From assembly GCA_024234395.1 (NCBI GenBank), contig JACKOH010000001.1, positions 1,507,001 through 1,571,000 of the forward strand: 64,000 nucleotides of DNA. Reading direction: 5' to 3'. The notes beneath the pieces are model-generated. The model worked only from the letters and a program-made list of their open reading frames with translations. It did no database searches and was not told where the DNA came from. Below are positions 33,807 to 43,570 of the stretch, in pieces (the stretch's first letter is position 1; each line of letters opens with the position of its first letter). A program made the translations under genes and the position numbers. The stretch is from Pseudomonadales bacterium (GTDB lineage: Bacteria > Pseudomonadota > Gammaproteobacteria > Pseudomonadales > Pseudohongiellaceae).

Positions 33807-35057
33807 TTAATCGTCCGCATCCCCCTGCGGCTGATAGTCCGGGTCACCCAGTTCGAAGGCCGCATGCAGCGCCCGAACAGCCAGCTCCATGTATTTCTCG
33901 TCGATGACGATGGAAATCTTGATTTCGGAGGTGGTGATCACCTGGATATTGATATTCTCATCGGCCAGAGTCTTGAACATTTTACTGGCGATTCCAGCGT
34001 GGGAGCGCATCCCCACCCCGACAATCGATACCTTGGCAATCTTATCGTCGACGCTGACCTTCCGGGCACCGATCTCCGTGGCAACCCGTTCCAGGATTTC
34101 CCGGGTCTGCCTGCTGTCGCCACGCTTCACGGTGAAGGTAATGTCTGTGGTACCGTCGGCGGAGACGTTCTGCACGATAACGTCCACTTCGATGCCGGCA
34201 TCGCTGACCGGACCGATTACCTGGTAGGCGACACCGGGAACATCGGGCACACCGGATACGGTAATCTTGGCTTCGTCACGTGCAAAGGCAATACCGGTAA
34301 TAGCCGGATCTTCCATATCGCTCTCTTCCTCCATTGTAATCAGGGTTCCGGACCCTTCTTCGAAACTGGATAATACCCGCAGCGGTACCCGGTACTTGCC
34401 GGCAAATTCGACTGAACGGATCTGTAAAACCTTGGCACCGAGGCTGGCCAGCTCCAGCATTTCCTCAAAGGTAATGGTCTGCAACAGGCTGGCATCCTTG
34501 ACCACGCGTGGATCGGTGGTATACACACCTTTTACATCGGTATAAATCTGGCATTCTTCCGCCTTCAGGGCCGCCGCCAGGGCTACCGCCGTGGTGTCTG
34601 ATCCACCCCGGCCGAGGGTCGTAATATTGCCGTTGTCATCCACACCCTGGAAACCGGCTACCACAACCACCCGCCCAGCGGCCAGTTCACTGCGAATCCT
34701 GGCATCGTCGATCTCGCGGATCCGCGCCTTGGTGTGTGCCTGGTCGGTGAGGATACGAACCTGGCTGCCGGTGAACGAGCGGGCCGGATAGCCTCGTTTC
34801 TGCAGCGCCATGCACAACAGTGCAATGGTCACCTGCTCGCCGGTGGAGAGCAGCACGTCCATTTCCCGGGGTGGTGGATTGTCGTTGATAGCCTGGGCCA
34901 GGGCAACCAGCCGGTTGGTCTCACCGCTCATGGCGGAGACCACCACGACAATGTCTTCTCCCCGGTCGCGAAAACCGGCAATCTTGTCGGCCACCGCCTC
35001 GATACGTTCAGTGGTTCCCACCGACGTACCGCCAAATTTTTGAACGATCAATGCCAT
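33807..35057 (-). CDS. lysC: Aspartate kinase
   Basis: The 416-residue monofunctional aspartokinase phosphorylates aspartate, the first step toward lysine, threonine and methionine. Visible motifs are VQKFGGTSVG at the N-terminus, VVVSAMSGETN, TLGRGGSDTTAVALAAALKA and the two C-terminal ACT domains (ITGIAFARDEAKITVSGVPD; VSIVGVGMRSHAGIASKMF). The ACT domains give feedback control by lysine or threonine. The gene lies between alaS and csrA, as in Pseudomonas. The threonine branch enzymes hom and thrC are also in this window but in a separate operon. Confidence 0.97.
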   Translation of the reverse strand: MALIVQKFGGTSVGTTERIEAVADKIAGFRDRGEDIVVVVSAMSGETNRLVALAQAINDNPPPREMDVLLSTGEQVTIALLCMALQKRGYPARSFTGSQVRILTDQAHTKARIREIDDARIRSELAAGRVVVVAGFQGVDDNGNITTLGRGGSDTTAVALAAALKAEECQIYTDVKGVYTTDPRVVKDASLLQTITFEEMLELASLGAKVLQIRSVEFAGKYRVPLRVLSSFEEGSGTLITMEEESDMEDPAITGIAFARDEAKITVSGVPDVPGVAYQVIGPVSDAGIEVDVIVQNVSADGTTDITFTVKRGDSRQTREILERVATEIGARKVSVDDKIAKVSIVGVGMRSHAGIASKMFKTLADENINIQVITTSEIKISIVIDEKYMELAVRALHAAFELGDPDYQPQGDADD

Positions 35058-35161
35058 TTTCCCCAGTACCGCGTTCCTGGCGCATCCCTATAAAGTACTG
35101 CGCCCCAAAAAGCTGCAAATTAAACAGTAATGATTATCCGAATGCAATCGGTTCCACGGGA

Positions 35162-37762
35162 CTAGAGTCGCTCGCTCAGCCAGGGCTCGACACTCTGCAG
35201 GGCCGCCGGCAACGCCGCGGGATCGGTACCGCCGGCCATGGCCATGTCAGGCCGGCCGCCTCCTTTGCCGCCAACCTGGCTGGCTACCATGTTTACCAGG
35301 TCACCGGCCTTGATTCGATCAGTCAGGTCGCGGGTGACCCCTGCTACCAGGTTGACCCTCTCCCCTTCGGCACTGGCCAGCAGAATGACGCTACCCTCCC
35401 CCAGTTTGTTTTTCAGCTGATCCACCGTATCCCGCAGGGACTTGGCATTGAGTCCTTCCAGGCGCGCAGCCAGCACTTTGACACCATTGACCTCTTTCGC
35501 CTGACTGGCGATATCGCTGCCGGCACTGCTGGCCATTTTTGCCTTCAGCTGTTCCAGCTGCTTTTCCAGGGACCGGGTCTGGGCAGTCAGCTGCCGCACT
35601 TTTTCCACCAGCCCTTCTTCGCTGGTCTTGACGATTTCCTCCAACTGGGAGAGCGTCTTTTCGCGTCGGTTGGCTAGCGCCAGAGCTCCCTGCCCGGTCA
35701 CTGCCTCGATTCGCCGCACCCCGGCTGCGATTCCGGTTTCACTGACAATCTTGAAAACCCCGATGTCGCCGGTGCGCTGCACATGGCAACCACCGCACAG
35801 TTCAGTGGAAAACCGGCCACCCATGCTGACCACTCTCACCTGGTCACCGTATTTTTCTCCGAACAGGGCCATTGCGCCTTTGGCACGCGCTTCGTCCATG
35901 CTCATGATCTCCTTGCTCACCTCACTGTTGGCGAGGATTTCCCGGTTCACCAGCGCTTCCACCTGTTGCAGCTCCTCTCGGGTAACCGGCGCGGGCTGGG
36001 AAAAATCAAAGCGCAGACGCTCGGCGGTGACCAGCGAGCCTTTCTGGGTCACGTGGTTCCCCAGTACCTGACGCAAGGCGGCGTGCATCAGGTGCGTGGC
36101 GGAATGGTTGAGAGTAATGGCAGCCCGATTGGCGGCCTGTACCTGGGCATTCACCGTGTCACCCACCTGTAGTTGCCCGCTCTGCAGGACCCCGCGATGA
36201 ATCAGGTATTCACCCTGCTTCTGGGTATCGGTCACTTCAAATTTCTTGCCGTCGGCCTCCAGCGTTCCGCAATCGCCGATCTGGCCACCGGACTCGCCAT
36301 AGAACGGACTGTGATCAAGAATCAGATCCGCTTCCATACCGGCCTCGATCCGTTCCAGCGGCTGACCCTCACGGTAGATCGCCTGAACTGTGCCCTGCCC
36401 CTGCAGATGGTCATAGCCGATGAAATCGGTAGCCGAATCCAGGTCGATGACCAGCTTTTCCACTGCCCCGAAACTGCTGGCGGAACGGGCCCGGGTTTTC
36501 TGTTCGTTCATGGCCTGCTCAAAACCGGCCATATCCAGGGTCAGACCATGCTCCCGTGCCACATCGGCGGTCAGATCCACCGGAAAGCCATAGGTGTCGT
36601 AAAGACGGAACACGGTTTCGCCCGGGATCACCTTGCCTTCCAGCCGCTCAATGGCCTGCTCCAGGATGCCCATACCGTGCTCCAGAGTGCGGGCAAACTG
36701 CTGCTCCTCCTCGTTGAGGACTTTTTCCACGAACGCCTGCCGCTCCACCAGCTCGGGATAGGCTTCGCCCATGGCAGTGACCAGTGCGCTCACCAGCCGG
36801 TAGAAAAAGACTTCCTTGACGCCCAGCTGGTAGCCATGGCGTACGGCACGGCGGATGATGCGGCGCAATACGTAACCGCGTCCCTCGTTGGAGGGAATTA
36901 CCCCGTCGACGATGAGAAAAGAACAGGAGCGGATATGATCGGCAATTACCTGCAGTGAAGGGCGGCTTAGATCGCTTTCGCCGGTAATCTTCGCGGCGGA
37001 CTTCAGCAGGGTCTGAAACAGGTCGATCTCGTAGTTGCTGTGCACGCCCTGCATTACTGCCGCGATGCGTTCCAGACCCATGCCGGTGTCCACCGACGGC
37101 TTCGGCAACGGCTTCAGCGTACCATCGGGTTGCCGGTCGAACTGCATGAACACCAGGTTCCAGATTTCGATGTAGCGGTCGCCGTCTTCGTCCGGACTGC
37201 CCGGCGGGCCACCTTCGACTTCCTCGCCGTGATCATAGAAAATTTCCGAACAGGGTCCACAGGGCCCGGTGTCCCCCATCGCCCAGAAATTATCCTTCTC
37301 CCCAAGGCGGGAGAAACGCCCGGGATCCACCTTGACCTCGTTCAGCCAGATGGAGGCTGCTTCATCATCGTCCCTGAAAACCGTGACCCACAGTTTTTCC
37401 CTGGGCAGCCCCAGGTCGCCGGTCAGAAATTCCCAGGCAAAGTTGATCGCCTCGCGCTTGAAATAATCACCGAAACTGAAATTTCCCAGCATCTCAAAAA
37501 AGGTATGGTGACGGGCAGTGTAGCCGACGTTTTCCAGGTCATTGTGCTTGCCGCCGGCACGCACGCAGCGCTGGGAACTGGTGGCACGCGGGCACTCCCG
37601 GACTTCCTCGCCCAGAAATGCCTCCTTGAATTGCACCATACCGGCATTGGTAAACAGCAGCGTGGGGTCATTACCCGGCACAAGGGAACTGCTGTTCACC
37701 ACCTGGTGACCGTGGCGGGCAAAATAGTCTAAAAACTTCTGTCTTATCTCGGCGCTTTTCAT
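35162..37762 (-). CDS. alaS: Alanyl-tRNA synthetase
   Basis: The 866-residue enzyme charges tRNA-Ala in the cytoplasm. It shows the class II core (FTNAGMVQFKEAFLGEE, GMGLERIAAVMQG), an editing domain with the zinc-binding HNHSATHLMHAAL equivalent (LNHSATHLMHAAL) and CGGCHVQRTGDIG. A C-terminal coiled coil and DHHA1 domain (GSGGKGGGRPDMAMAGG-like end) follow. The length is normal. It starts the alaS-lysC-csrA cluster; the 158-bp gap upstream separates it from the AI-2E transporter gene. Confidence 0.98.
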   Translation of the reverse strand: MKSAEIRQKFLDYFARHGHQVVNSSSLVPGNDPTLLFTNAGMVQFKEAFLGEEVRECPRATSSQRCVRAGGKHNDLENVGYTARHHTFFEMLGNFSFGDYFKREAINFAWEFLTGDLGLPREKLWVTVFRDDDEAASIWLNEVKVDPGRFSRLGEKDNFWAMGDTGPCGPCSEIFYDHGEEVEGGPPGSPDEDGDRYIEIWNLVFMQFDRQPDGTLKPLPKPSVDTGMGLERIAAVMQGVHSNYEIDLFQTLLKSAAKITGESDLSRPSLQVIADHIRSCSFLIVDGVIPSNEGRGYVLRRIIRRAVRHGYQLGVKEVFFYRLVSALVTAMGEAYPELVERQAFVEKVLNEEEQQFARTLEHGMGILEQAIERLEGKVIPGETVFRLYDTYGFPVDLTADVAREHGLTLDMAGFEQAMNEQKTRARSASSFGAVEKLVIDLDSATDFIGYDHLQGQGTVQAIYREGQPLERIEAGMEADLILDHSPFYGESGGQIGDCGTLEADGKKFEVTDTQKQGEYLIHRGVLQSGQLQVGDTVNAQVQAANRAAITLNHSATHLMHAALRQVLGNHVTQKGSLVTAERLRFDFSQPAPVTREELQQVEALVNREILANSEVSKEIMSMDEARAKGAMALFGEKYGDQVRVVSMGGRFSTELCGGCHVQRTGDIGVFKIVSETGIAAGVRRIEAVTGQGALALANRREKTLSQLEEIVKTSEEGLVEKVRQLTAQTRSLEKQLEQLKAKMASSAGSDIASQAKEVNGVKVLAARLEGLNAKSLRDTVDQLKNKLGEGSVILLASAEGERVNLVAGVTRDLTDRIKAGDLVNMVASQVGGKGGGRPDMAMAGGTDPAALPAALQSVEPWLSERL

Positions 37763-37920
37763 CTGGCAATTCCAGCCTTCAGGTTCGAATCAGGGTAGCG
37801 CCGGCAGGCCGGCGACCCGGTGTTGTTAAACCGGGGATTATAGCCGTTTAGCACGGTAGCTTGCAGGTTTTTGAGACCTGGCCCGGGCTCTGTCCGGCCA
37901 GCCCGGTATCCGGCCCGGTG

Positions 37921-38985
37921 TCAGTTTTCGTCGATAAAACTCACATTGCCATCGGCCGAAAGCATTACCGCTATCGGTCGGGTCTGGGGGAAATGGGCCA
38001 GCACAATAAACACAATGATGAGAAATGGCACGCACAGAAACATGCCTACCAGACCCCAGATATACCCCCACAAGGCCAGGTTCAGCAGAATCAGCAGGGG
38101 GCTGAGATTGAACGAGGTGCCCATCATTCGCGGTTCCAGGAAGTTTCCGATCACAACCTGGAAGGTGGCGATTACCGCCAGCACCAGCACAAACTGCGTA
38201 TAACCCTCGAACTGGGCCAGGGCGATGACGGCGGGAAAAATCGTGGCGATGATAGACCCGACCGTGGGGATGAAATTGAGCAGAAAAATCAGCAACCCCC
38301 ACACGGCGGCGAAATCAACGTCGAGAATACGTAAAAAGGCATAGCTGAGCACTCCGGTCAAAGTGCTGGTAAACATCTTGATGCTGATGTACTTGCGGAT
38401 GTCGTACTGAATCTTCTTGATGATATTGCGTACCCGTTTTTCCCGCTCCGGGTTGTTCACCAGGCTGGAAATTTTCTTGTCGAAACTGCCCTGCTCAAGC
38501 AGCAGAAAAATAATATAGATGAAAATCACTCCTCCGCTGGTCACCACCGAGGTAAAGGTACTGGCCAGGGAGGTAAAAATGGCCGGCAGGTCCAGCCAGC
38601 CGGGCTCCAGCAGAAACCCGGTCAGATCGCCGGTCTCCTGGTCGATCAGGTACTCGGAAAAAGGCAGGTTGCGAATCCGGGTTTCAATATTCGCCTGGTA
38701 GGTTGGAATCACGTCACGCACATCGCTGATGCTGGACCCGATGAAATTGACCACCGCCCAGCCCAGCGCGACAAATGTCAGAATAGAGGCGATCAGACAG
38801 ATCGGCCTGGGTATCTGGTAAGTTCCGAATTTTGCTTCCCGAAAGCCAGAGGCCAACAGGTTTATCAGGTACCACAAGGCAACCGCCACCACCAGCGGTA
38901 ACAGCAACGCCTCCCCTACGATCAGCACGTAGAAGATAGCGATGACGAGCACGGCAATCGCGGTGATATTGAGGGTCTTCGTCAA
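37921..38985 (-). CDS. AI-2E family transporter (PerM/TqsA-like)
   Basis: The 354-residue integral membrane protein has about eight hydrophobic helices. It carries the family features TGVLSYAFLRILDVDFAAVWGL, FLLNFIPTVGSIIATIFPAV and the C-terminal NFLEPRMMGTSFNLSPLLIL. Members have been linked to export of autoinducer-2 or act as sodium/proton antiporters; the substrate here is unknown. It is divergent from the kinase cassette at 39141. It is co-directional with alaS but separated by 158 bp. Confidence 0.9.
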   Translation of the reverse strand: MTKTLNITAIAVLVIAIFYVLIVGEALLLPLVVAVALWYLINLLASGFREAKFGTYQIPRPICLIASILTFVALGWAVVNFIGSSISDVRDVIPTYQANIETRIRNLPFSEYLIDQETGDLTGFLLEPGWLDLPAIFTSLASTFTSVVTSGGVIFIYIIFLLLEQGSFDKKISSLVNNPEREKRVRNIIKKIQYDIRKYISIKMFTSTLTGVLSYAFLRILDVDFAAVWGLLIFLLNFIPTVGSIIATIFPAVIALAQFEGYTQFVLVLAVIATFQVVIGNFLEPRMMGTSFNLSPLLILLNLALWGYIWGLVGMFLCVPFLIIVFIVLAHFPQTRPIAVMLSADGNVSFIDEN

Positions 38986-39140
38986 TGAATTTCACCCCGT
39001 TGTTCAAGTTGCGTGTGGAGTCACAGAGTCCGGCACTGTAACTGCGTGATTTTGCGAAGAATATCACATTTTCCTGAGTGCTCACTCATTACGCTATGTA
39101 ACTTGCACACTCCTCTGTTTTATAAGGCAAAAAGACTCAC

Positions 39141-40985
39141 ATGGAAGAGCAGGTGAAACTGGACGGCTACTCGAATCTCAGCAAGATCGGCGAAGGCGGA
39201 ATGGCTTTCGTGTACCGTGGTATTCAGGACTCGCTGAAGCGCCCGGTGGCGATCAAGATTCTCACCCATGAGCTTGAGGATCACGGCGAAGCCCGAAATC
39301 GGTTCGAGCGGGAATCCCTCATCATTGCCCGACTCAATCACCCCAACATCATTCACGTTATCGACCGGGGCATCAACCAGGATGACCTGCCCTATTTCGT
39401 CATGGAGTATATCGAGGGGATCGAGCTGAACAACGCTGTGCAGGCCATGCAACTGGATCACTACAGCAAGATGGGCATCATCATTCAGTTGCTCAAGGCG
39501 CTCGCCTACGCGCACAAGAACAATGTAATCCACCGGGATATCAAGCCGGATAACATCCTGGTCGATGAAAACTGCAACATCAAGGTGCTGGACTTCGGTA
39601 TCGCCCAGTTCTACGAGGATCAGGGCCAGCCGGGTAAAAAGACCGAGGAAGGCACGGTCATGGGGACCTACAATTACATGTCCCCGGAACAGCGTGAATC
39701 CGCCGACAACGTGACTATCAAGAGTGATATCTACTCGGTCGGGGTGGTCATGTACCGGTTGTTCACCGGCGAAATACCCGCGGGTCACTTTCCGCCCCCG
39801 TCGAAGCTGAATCCGGAGGTCTCACCGGAGCTGGACCGCATTATTCTTCAGTGCCTGGAACCGGTTCCGGACGATCGTCCCGAGTCCGCCGAGACCCTGA
39901 AGATCGATGTCCTGAGCGTGATGAAAGGCGCCCATATTCACGGCGACCAGAAAAGACGCGCCGAACAGGGTATCACCCAGATCAAGGCCAAATTCCAATT
40001 GCTGGACGTGCTGCGGGAAGACCGCTACGGATCTGTCTATCTTTATCAGCAGAAACACACCGGCAATCTGTTGATCATCAAGAAGAAGACCAACGACTCG
40101 CCAGGGTTCGAGACCAGTAACAAGCTGGCCAGGATTCAGCACCCGAATATTCTGCAGACCCTGGGTACGGCCAGGAACGAGCAGTTATTCATCCTGGTGC
40201 AGAGCTATATGAGTGGCGGCACGCTGCAGGATAAGCTGGCCTTCGAACTGAACTGGAATGAAACACTGCGAATCGGCCGGGAAATCTGTCAGGGAATGGA
40301 TTTCGCGCATCGACATAATATTGTGCATGGACACCTGCGCCCCACCAACATCCTGTTTACCGACGAAGGCCAGGTGAAGATCACTGACTTCGGCCTGAAG
40401 GACGACCTCAGCGAAATCAAGAATGCTCATTTCTACAGCCTCAAGGACGAAGCCCAGAGTATTGCGGCCGACATCTACGCAGTCGGTGTCATACTTTACC
40501 AGCTGTTCACCGGCAGCCTGCCGAGACAGGAAGCCGACCGACGCCAGCCGCCCAGAAAAACGTTCCTGGATCTGCCCGGTGACATCCAGGAATTGATAAC
40601 CACCTTGTTGTCAACGATTCCGGAACGGCGGCACCGGGATAGCCTGAAACGCTGTATCAGTATGTTCAATGAACACCTGGAAGTGACCTCTTCCCGGGCT
40701 CCGGAAAAACCCGGCGACGACCCGGAAACGGCGCAGGGGCAGGCGGAAGGGGAACGCTCCAAGGAGGACATCACTGCCATAACCCTTCCCAAAGCGGATG
40801 AGGACAGCCAGGAACCGGTATTTGAACTGATTGCCAGCCAGAGAAAATTACCCCTGCACAAAACCCGGACTTTTAGGATATTCGCAGTCCTGTTACTGCT
40901 TTTCTCCCAGTACCTGCTGTTTTTCGATGGTGACCGCCAGATCAGTCAGGTGGCGGACAGCTTCTGGGGACTCCTGGGAGAATAA
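39141..40985 (+). CDS. Ser/Thr protein kinase with active domain plus pseudokinase domain
   Basis: The 614-residue protein has two Hanks-type kinase domains and a C-terminal membrane helix (about 577-594, FRIFAVLLLLFSQYLLFF). Domain 1 is complete: glycine loop GEGGMAFV, Lys39 in AIKI, HRD at 131-133 (HRDIKPDN) and DFG (VLDFGIAQF). Domain 2 (about 285-530) keeps TDFG but has HGH at 396-398 in place of HRD and a poor glycine loop (REDRYGSV). It therefore lacks the catalytic Asp and is probably a regulatory pseudokinase. A Glu/Pro/Asp-rich linker joins it to the membrane. It is followed 2 nt later by a PP2C phosphatase and then an FHA protein. Confidence 0.93.
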   Translation: MEEQVKLDGYSNLSKIGEGGMAFVYRGIQDSLKRPVAIKILTHELEDHGEARNRFERESLIIARLNHPNIIHVIDRGINQDDLPYFVMEYIEGIELNNAVQAMQLDHYSKMGIIIQLLKALAYAHKNNVIHRDIKPDNILVDENCNIKVLDFGIAQFYEDQGQPGKKTEEGTVMGTYNYMSPEQRESADNVTIKSDIYSVGVVMYRLFTGEIPAGHFPPPSKLNPEVSPELDRIILQCLEPVPDDRPESAETLKIDVLSVMKGAHIHGDQKRRAEQGITQIKAKFQLLDVLREDRYGSVYLYQQKHTGNLLIIKKKTNDSPGFETSNKLARIQHPNILQTLGTARNEQLFILVQSYMSGGTLQDKLAFELNWNETLRIGREICQGMDFAHRHNIVHGHLRPTNILFTDEGQVKITDFGLKDDLSEIKNAHFYSLKDEAQSIAADIYAVGVILYQLFTGSLPRQEADRRQPPRKTFLDLPGDIQELITTLLSTIPERRHRDSLKRCISMFNEHLEVTSSRAPEKPGDDPETAQGQAEGERSKEDITAITLPKADEDSQEPVFELIASQRKLPLHKTRTFRIFAVLLLLFSQYLLFFDGDRQISQVADSFWGLLGE

Positions 40986-40987
40986 TA

Positions 40988-41758
40988 ATGTCGAGGCCAT
41001 CAACCACGCTGGAAATCACCGGCTTCACCGACACCGGGCTGGCCCGGGATCATAATGAAGACTGTATCGGCTACGACATCAGTTCGGGAATCGCCGTGCT
41101 GGCAGATGGCATGGGCGGGCACCAGGCAGGGGAAATAGCCAGTCGCATGGCCGTGGAGCAGGTTCTGAGGCAGATGAAGGCCCGTCTGATCAGCGAATCC
41201 GGCAGACCGATAACCAGTTCTCAGATGCTGAATATGGTTTCCCATACAATTTTGAACAGCAATCGGAAAATATTCGAGGCGTCGGAAGAAATCAGTTCAC
41301 GACATGGCATGGGAACCACAGTGGTTGCGGCGGTTCTCGAGGGTTCACACCTGTATGCCGGACATGTGGGCGATTCCAGGCTGTATCTCTATCGGGGCGG
41401 CAGTCTGAGACGAATTACCAGGGATCACAGCCTGGTGCAGGACCTGATCGATAAAGGATTTTATACGGAAGACGAAGCAAGGCTGGCCTCGATCAACCAT
41501 GTTGTTACCCGGGCCCTGGGTACAGCGGAAGACGTTGAAGTCGATATACTTCAACAGGAGGCCGAACAGGACGATCTGTTCCTGCTTTGCTCCGACGGAC
41601 TGTCCGATATGCTGAGCGATGCGATGATTGAGCAGCTGTTGGGCGAAACTGACATGACGCTGGATGACAAGGCGCAGAGCCTGGTCGCCAGGGCGAATCA
41701 GAATGGGGGCAAGGACAACGTCTCGGTCATTCTGTTAAAGGTACAGGCTCCCGAGTAG
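40988..41758 (+). CDS. PP2C-type protein phosphatase
   Basis: The 256-residue phosphatase belongs to the Stp1/PppA group. Metal-binding motifs are all visible: GLARDHNEDCIGYD, LADGMGGHQAGEIAS, GHVGDSRLYLYRGG, LCSDGLSDMLSD and NGGKDNVSVILLK. It should reverse phosphorylation by the kinase encoded 2 nt upstream. It starts at ATG 40988, right after the kinase TAA. The three-gene cassette has no type VI secretion genes around it, unlike classic ppkA-pppA loci. Confidence 0.95.
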   Translation: MSRPSTTLEITGFTDTGLARDHNEDCIGYDISSGIAVLADGMGGHQAGEIASRMAVEQVLRQMKARLISESGRPITSSQMLNMVSHTILNSNRKIFEASEEISSRHGMGTTVVAAVLEGSHLYAGHVGDSRLYLYRGGSLRRITRDHSLVQDLIDKGFYTEDEARLASINHVVTRALGTAEDVEVDILQQEAEQDDLFLLCSDGLSDMLSDAMIEQLLGETDMTLDDKAQSLVARANQNGGKDNVSVILLKVQAPE

Positions 41759-41817
41759 ACCGGAATTCGAGTGCCGGACGGCGCTCCACTAAATTTGAAT
41801 CGATCAGGTAGAACCCG

Positions 41818-42504
41818 ATGACTGGAAAACTAGAGTTCAGCTTTAACACCAACAAGATCGGCGAGTACGCTCTCGATAAGGAAGTCATGACTATCGGGCG
41901 GAAAGACGATAACGATATCCGTATCGACAATCTTGCGGTCAGCGGCCATCACGCAAAACTGCTGACGATTTTTGGCGATTCATTTCTGGAAGACCTGAAC
42001 AGCACTAACGGCACCTTCGTCAATGGGCGCAGCATCGACAAGCATGCACTCAAGAATGGTGACGTGATTACCATCGGCAAACACGAACTGCGTTATATCA
42101 ACTACAACAACAAACCCAGTGCCGCCGCTGCCAACGACTTTGAAAAAACCGTGTTTATCGGAGCAAAAACGCCGAAAAGCCCGGCTCCTGAGCCCGCCAG
42201 CACTCCCAAGCCCAACCTTGAGGAACGGCTGCGCAGTGCCAAGCTGCAGCTGTTGAACGGTAAGAGTTCGGGGAAAGAGCTGTTCCTGGAAAAGGAATCG
42301 GTCAAGCTCGGCAAACCCGGCCTGCAGGTGGTGCTGATCAATCGCCGGCCGGACGGCCATTTCATCGTGGCACTGGAGCAGACCGAAGAAAGCAGACCCC
42401 TGCGTGTCAATGGCGTGGAAATCGGTTCCCGCTCGGTCAAGCTGCAGAATCACGACATTATCGAAATCAATCAGCTGAAGATCGAGTACTATCTCGGGTC
42501 CTGA
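41818..42504 (+). CDS. Two-FHA-domain protein
   Basis: The 228-residue protein has a canonical FHA domain in its N-terminal half (MTIGRKDDNDIRIDNLAVSG, HHAKLL, DLNSTNGTFVNGRSI). The phosphothreonine-binding Arg, Ser, His and Asn are present. After a Pro/Ala linker comes a second FHA-like region (ELFLEKESVKLGKPGLQVVL, PLRVNGVEIGS, HDIIEINQLKIEYYLGS) that lacks the GR...S..H signature and is probably degenerate. It likely reads phosphorylated kinase targets. It is 59 nt downstream of the phosphatase. Its last 38 bp overlap the 3' end of the convergent serine hydrolase gene. Confidence 0.92.
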   Translation: MTGKLEFSFNTNKIGEYALDKEVMTIGRKDDNDIRIDNLAVSGHHAKLLTIFGDSFLEDLNSTNGTFVNGRSIDKHALKNGDVITIGKHELRYINYNNKPSAAAANDFEKTVFIGAKTPKSPAPEPASTPKPNLEERLRSAKLQLLNGKSSGKELFLEKESVKLGKPGLQVVLINRRPDGHFIVALEQTEESRPLRVNGVEIGSRSVKLQNHDIIEINQLKIEYYLGS

Positions 42505-43570
42505 CCGGCCACAGAATTTCCTCTTCCACCAGGTCGTAGATGCGCCGTAAATGCTCCCGGCGGCCGGCTCCGGGATTGCTGTCAGAAGTCGCCACTACCA
42601 CCAGGTCGTAATCCCGCAGCACAAAAATCAGCTGTCCCCCATACCCCCAGGCCACCGGCACCAGCATGTCGGCCAGATCACGTAACCACCACCCGTAACC
42701 ATAGAAACGTCCCTGTCCGCGCGGCGACGTGGCATGGGGCTCGAAGGAATCGTCCACCCAGGCAGCCGGTAATATCTGCTGATTGTTTACCTGTCCCTGC
42801 TGCAGGTACAACCGGCCGAACGCCAGCATCGCCCGGGGCGTCATTTCCAGATCGTTGCCACCAAAGTAGATACCCTGGGGATCCTGGCTCCAGTAGGCCA
42901 GTGAAAAACCCAGCGGCTCCGCCAGGTACTGTTGCGCAAACTGGCGGGTGGACAGGCCGCTGGCACGACTGATAATCGCCGACAGTAAATGGGTACTGCC
43001 GGTACTGTAAATCATCTGCTCGCCGGGCGTGGCCACCAGCGGTTGCTGCAGGGCGAAGCCAATCCAGTCATCGCTGAGCACCCAGCGACCGTAATTGCGG
43101 TTGCTGGTGGTTTCCAGACCGGACTGCATGGTCAGCAGGTCCTCGATGGTAATAGTCCGCTTGGTCTGATTCTCCAGGCTGGAAAAGTAGTCGGGAAAGA
43201 AAGCGTCGATCGACTGGTCCAGCCCCTCGATCAGCCCCTGTTCGATGGCGATTCCGACCAGTGCGGAAATCAGGCTCTTGGAGGCAGACTTCATGTTGTC
43301 GGGCTGGAACCGGTCGCGGCCATGGAAATACTCCTCCATGACCAGTTCGCCCTGATAGGAAATCAGCAGACTGTGCAGCCTGGGCAACTGTCTGGCCTGA
43401 ATCAGTGCTGAGTTAAAGTCCATGGTCTGGGCGCGCCCTGCCACCGCGAATAACAGCAGAACCCCAGCGAGCAAAATCAGTGCGCCGGCACGGCGGCGCC
43501 GGATCCGGTCTTCAGTGAACCGCGATCCAGTCCAGGTGCCGCATCCGGAAGCCGGGATTCGCGCAGCCAC
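42467..43570 (-). CDS. Beta-lactamase-family serine hydrolase (class C-like)
   Basis: The 367-residue protein has the penicillin-binding-type fold. It shows the SxxK motif (SASKSLISAL), a Tyr motif in MIYSTGSTHLLSAII, and a C-terminal triad region WGYGGQLIFVL in place of KTG. An N-terminal hydrophobic segment (AGALILLAGVLLLFAVAG) suggests export. These enzymes are usually esterases or D-aminopeptidases rather than true beta-lactamases. The GTG start at 43570 overlaps the TAG of the DsbD-like gene (TAGTG), so the two are coupled. The 3' end overlaps the FHA gene on the other strand. Confidence 0.9.
   Translation of the reverse strand: MAARIPASGCGTWTGSRFTEDRIRRRRAGALILLAGVLLLFAVAGRAQTMDFNSALIQARQLPRLHSLLISYQGELVMEEYFHGRDRFQPDNMKSASKSLISALVGIAIEQGLIEGLDQSIDAFFPDYFSSLENQTKRTITIEDLLTMQSGLETTSNRNYGRWVLSDDWIGFALQQPLVATPGEQMIYSTGSTHLLSAIISRASGLSTRQFAQQYLAEPLGFSLAYWSQDPQGIYFGGNDLEMTPRAMLAFGRLYLQQGQVNNQQILPAAWVDDSFEPHATSPRGQGRFYGYGWWLRDLADMLVPVAWGYGGQLIFVLRDYDLVVVATSDSNPGAGRREHLRRIYDLVEEEILWPVRTRDSTRSSAD

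Noticed and set aside
36173..36958. 261-residue plus-strand frame inside alaS, and similar long frames opposite lysC, dsbD, recJ and hom
   Set aside because: High-GC shadow frames antisense to clearly conserved genes, without motifs or start signals.
42989..43411. 140-residue plus-strand frame opposite the serine hydrolase
   Set aside because: Shadow of the conserved hydrolase gene.
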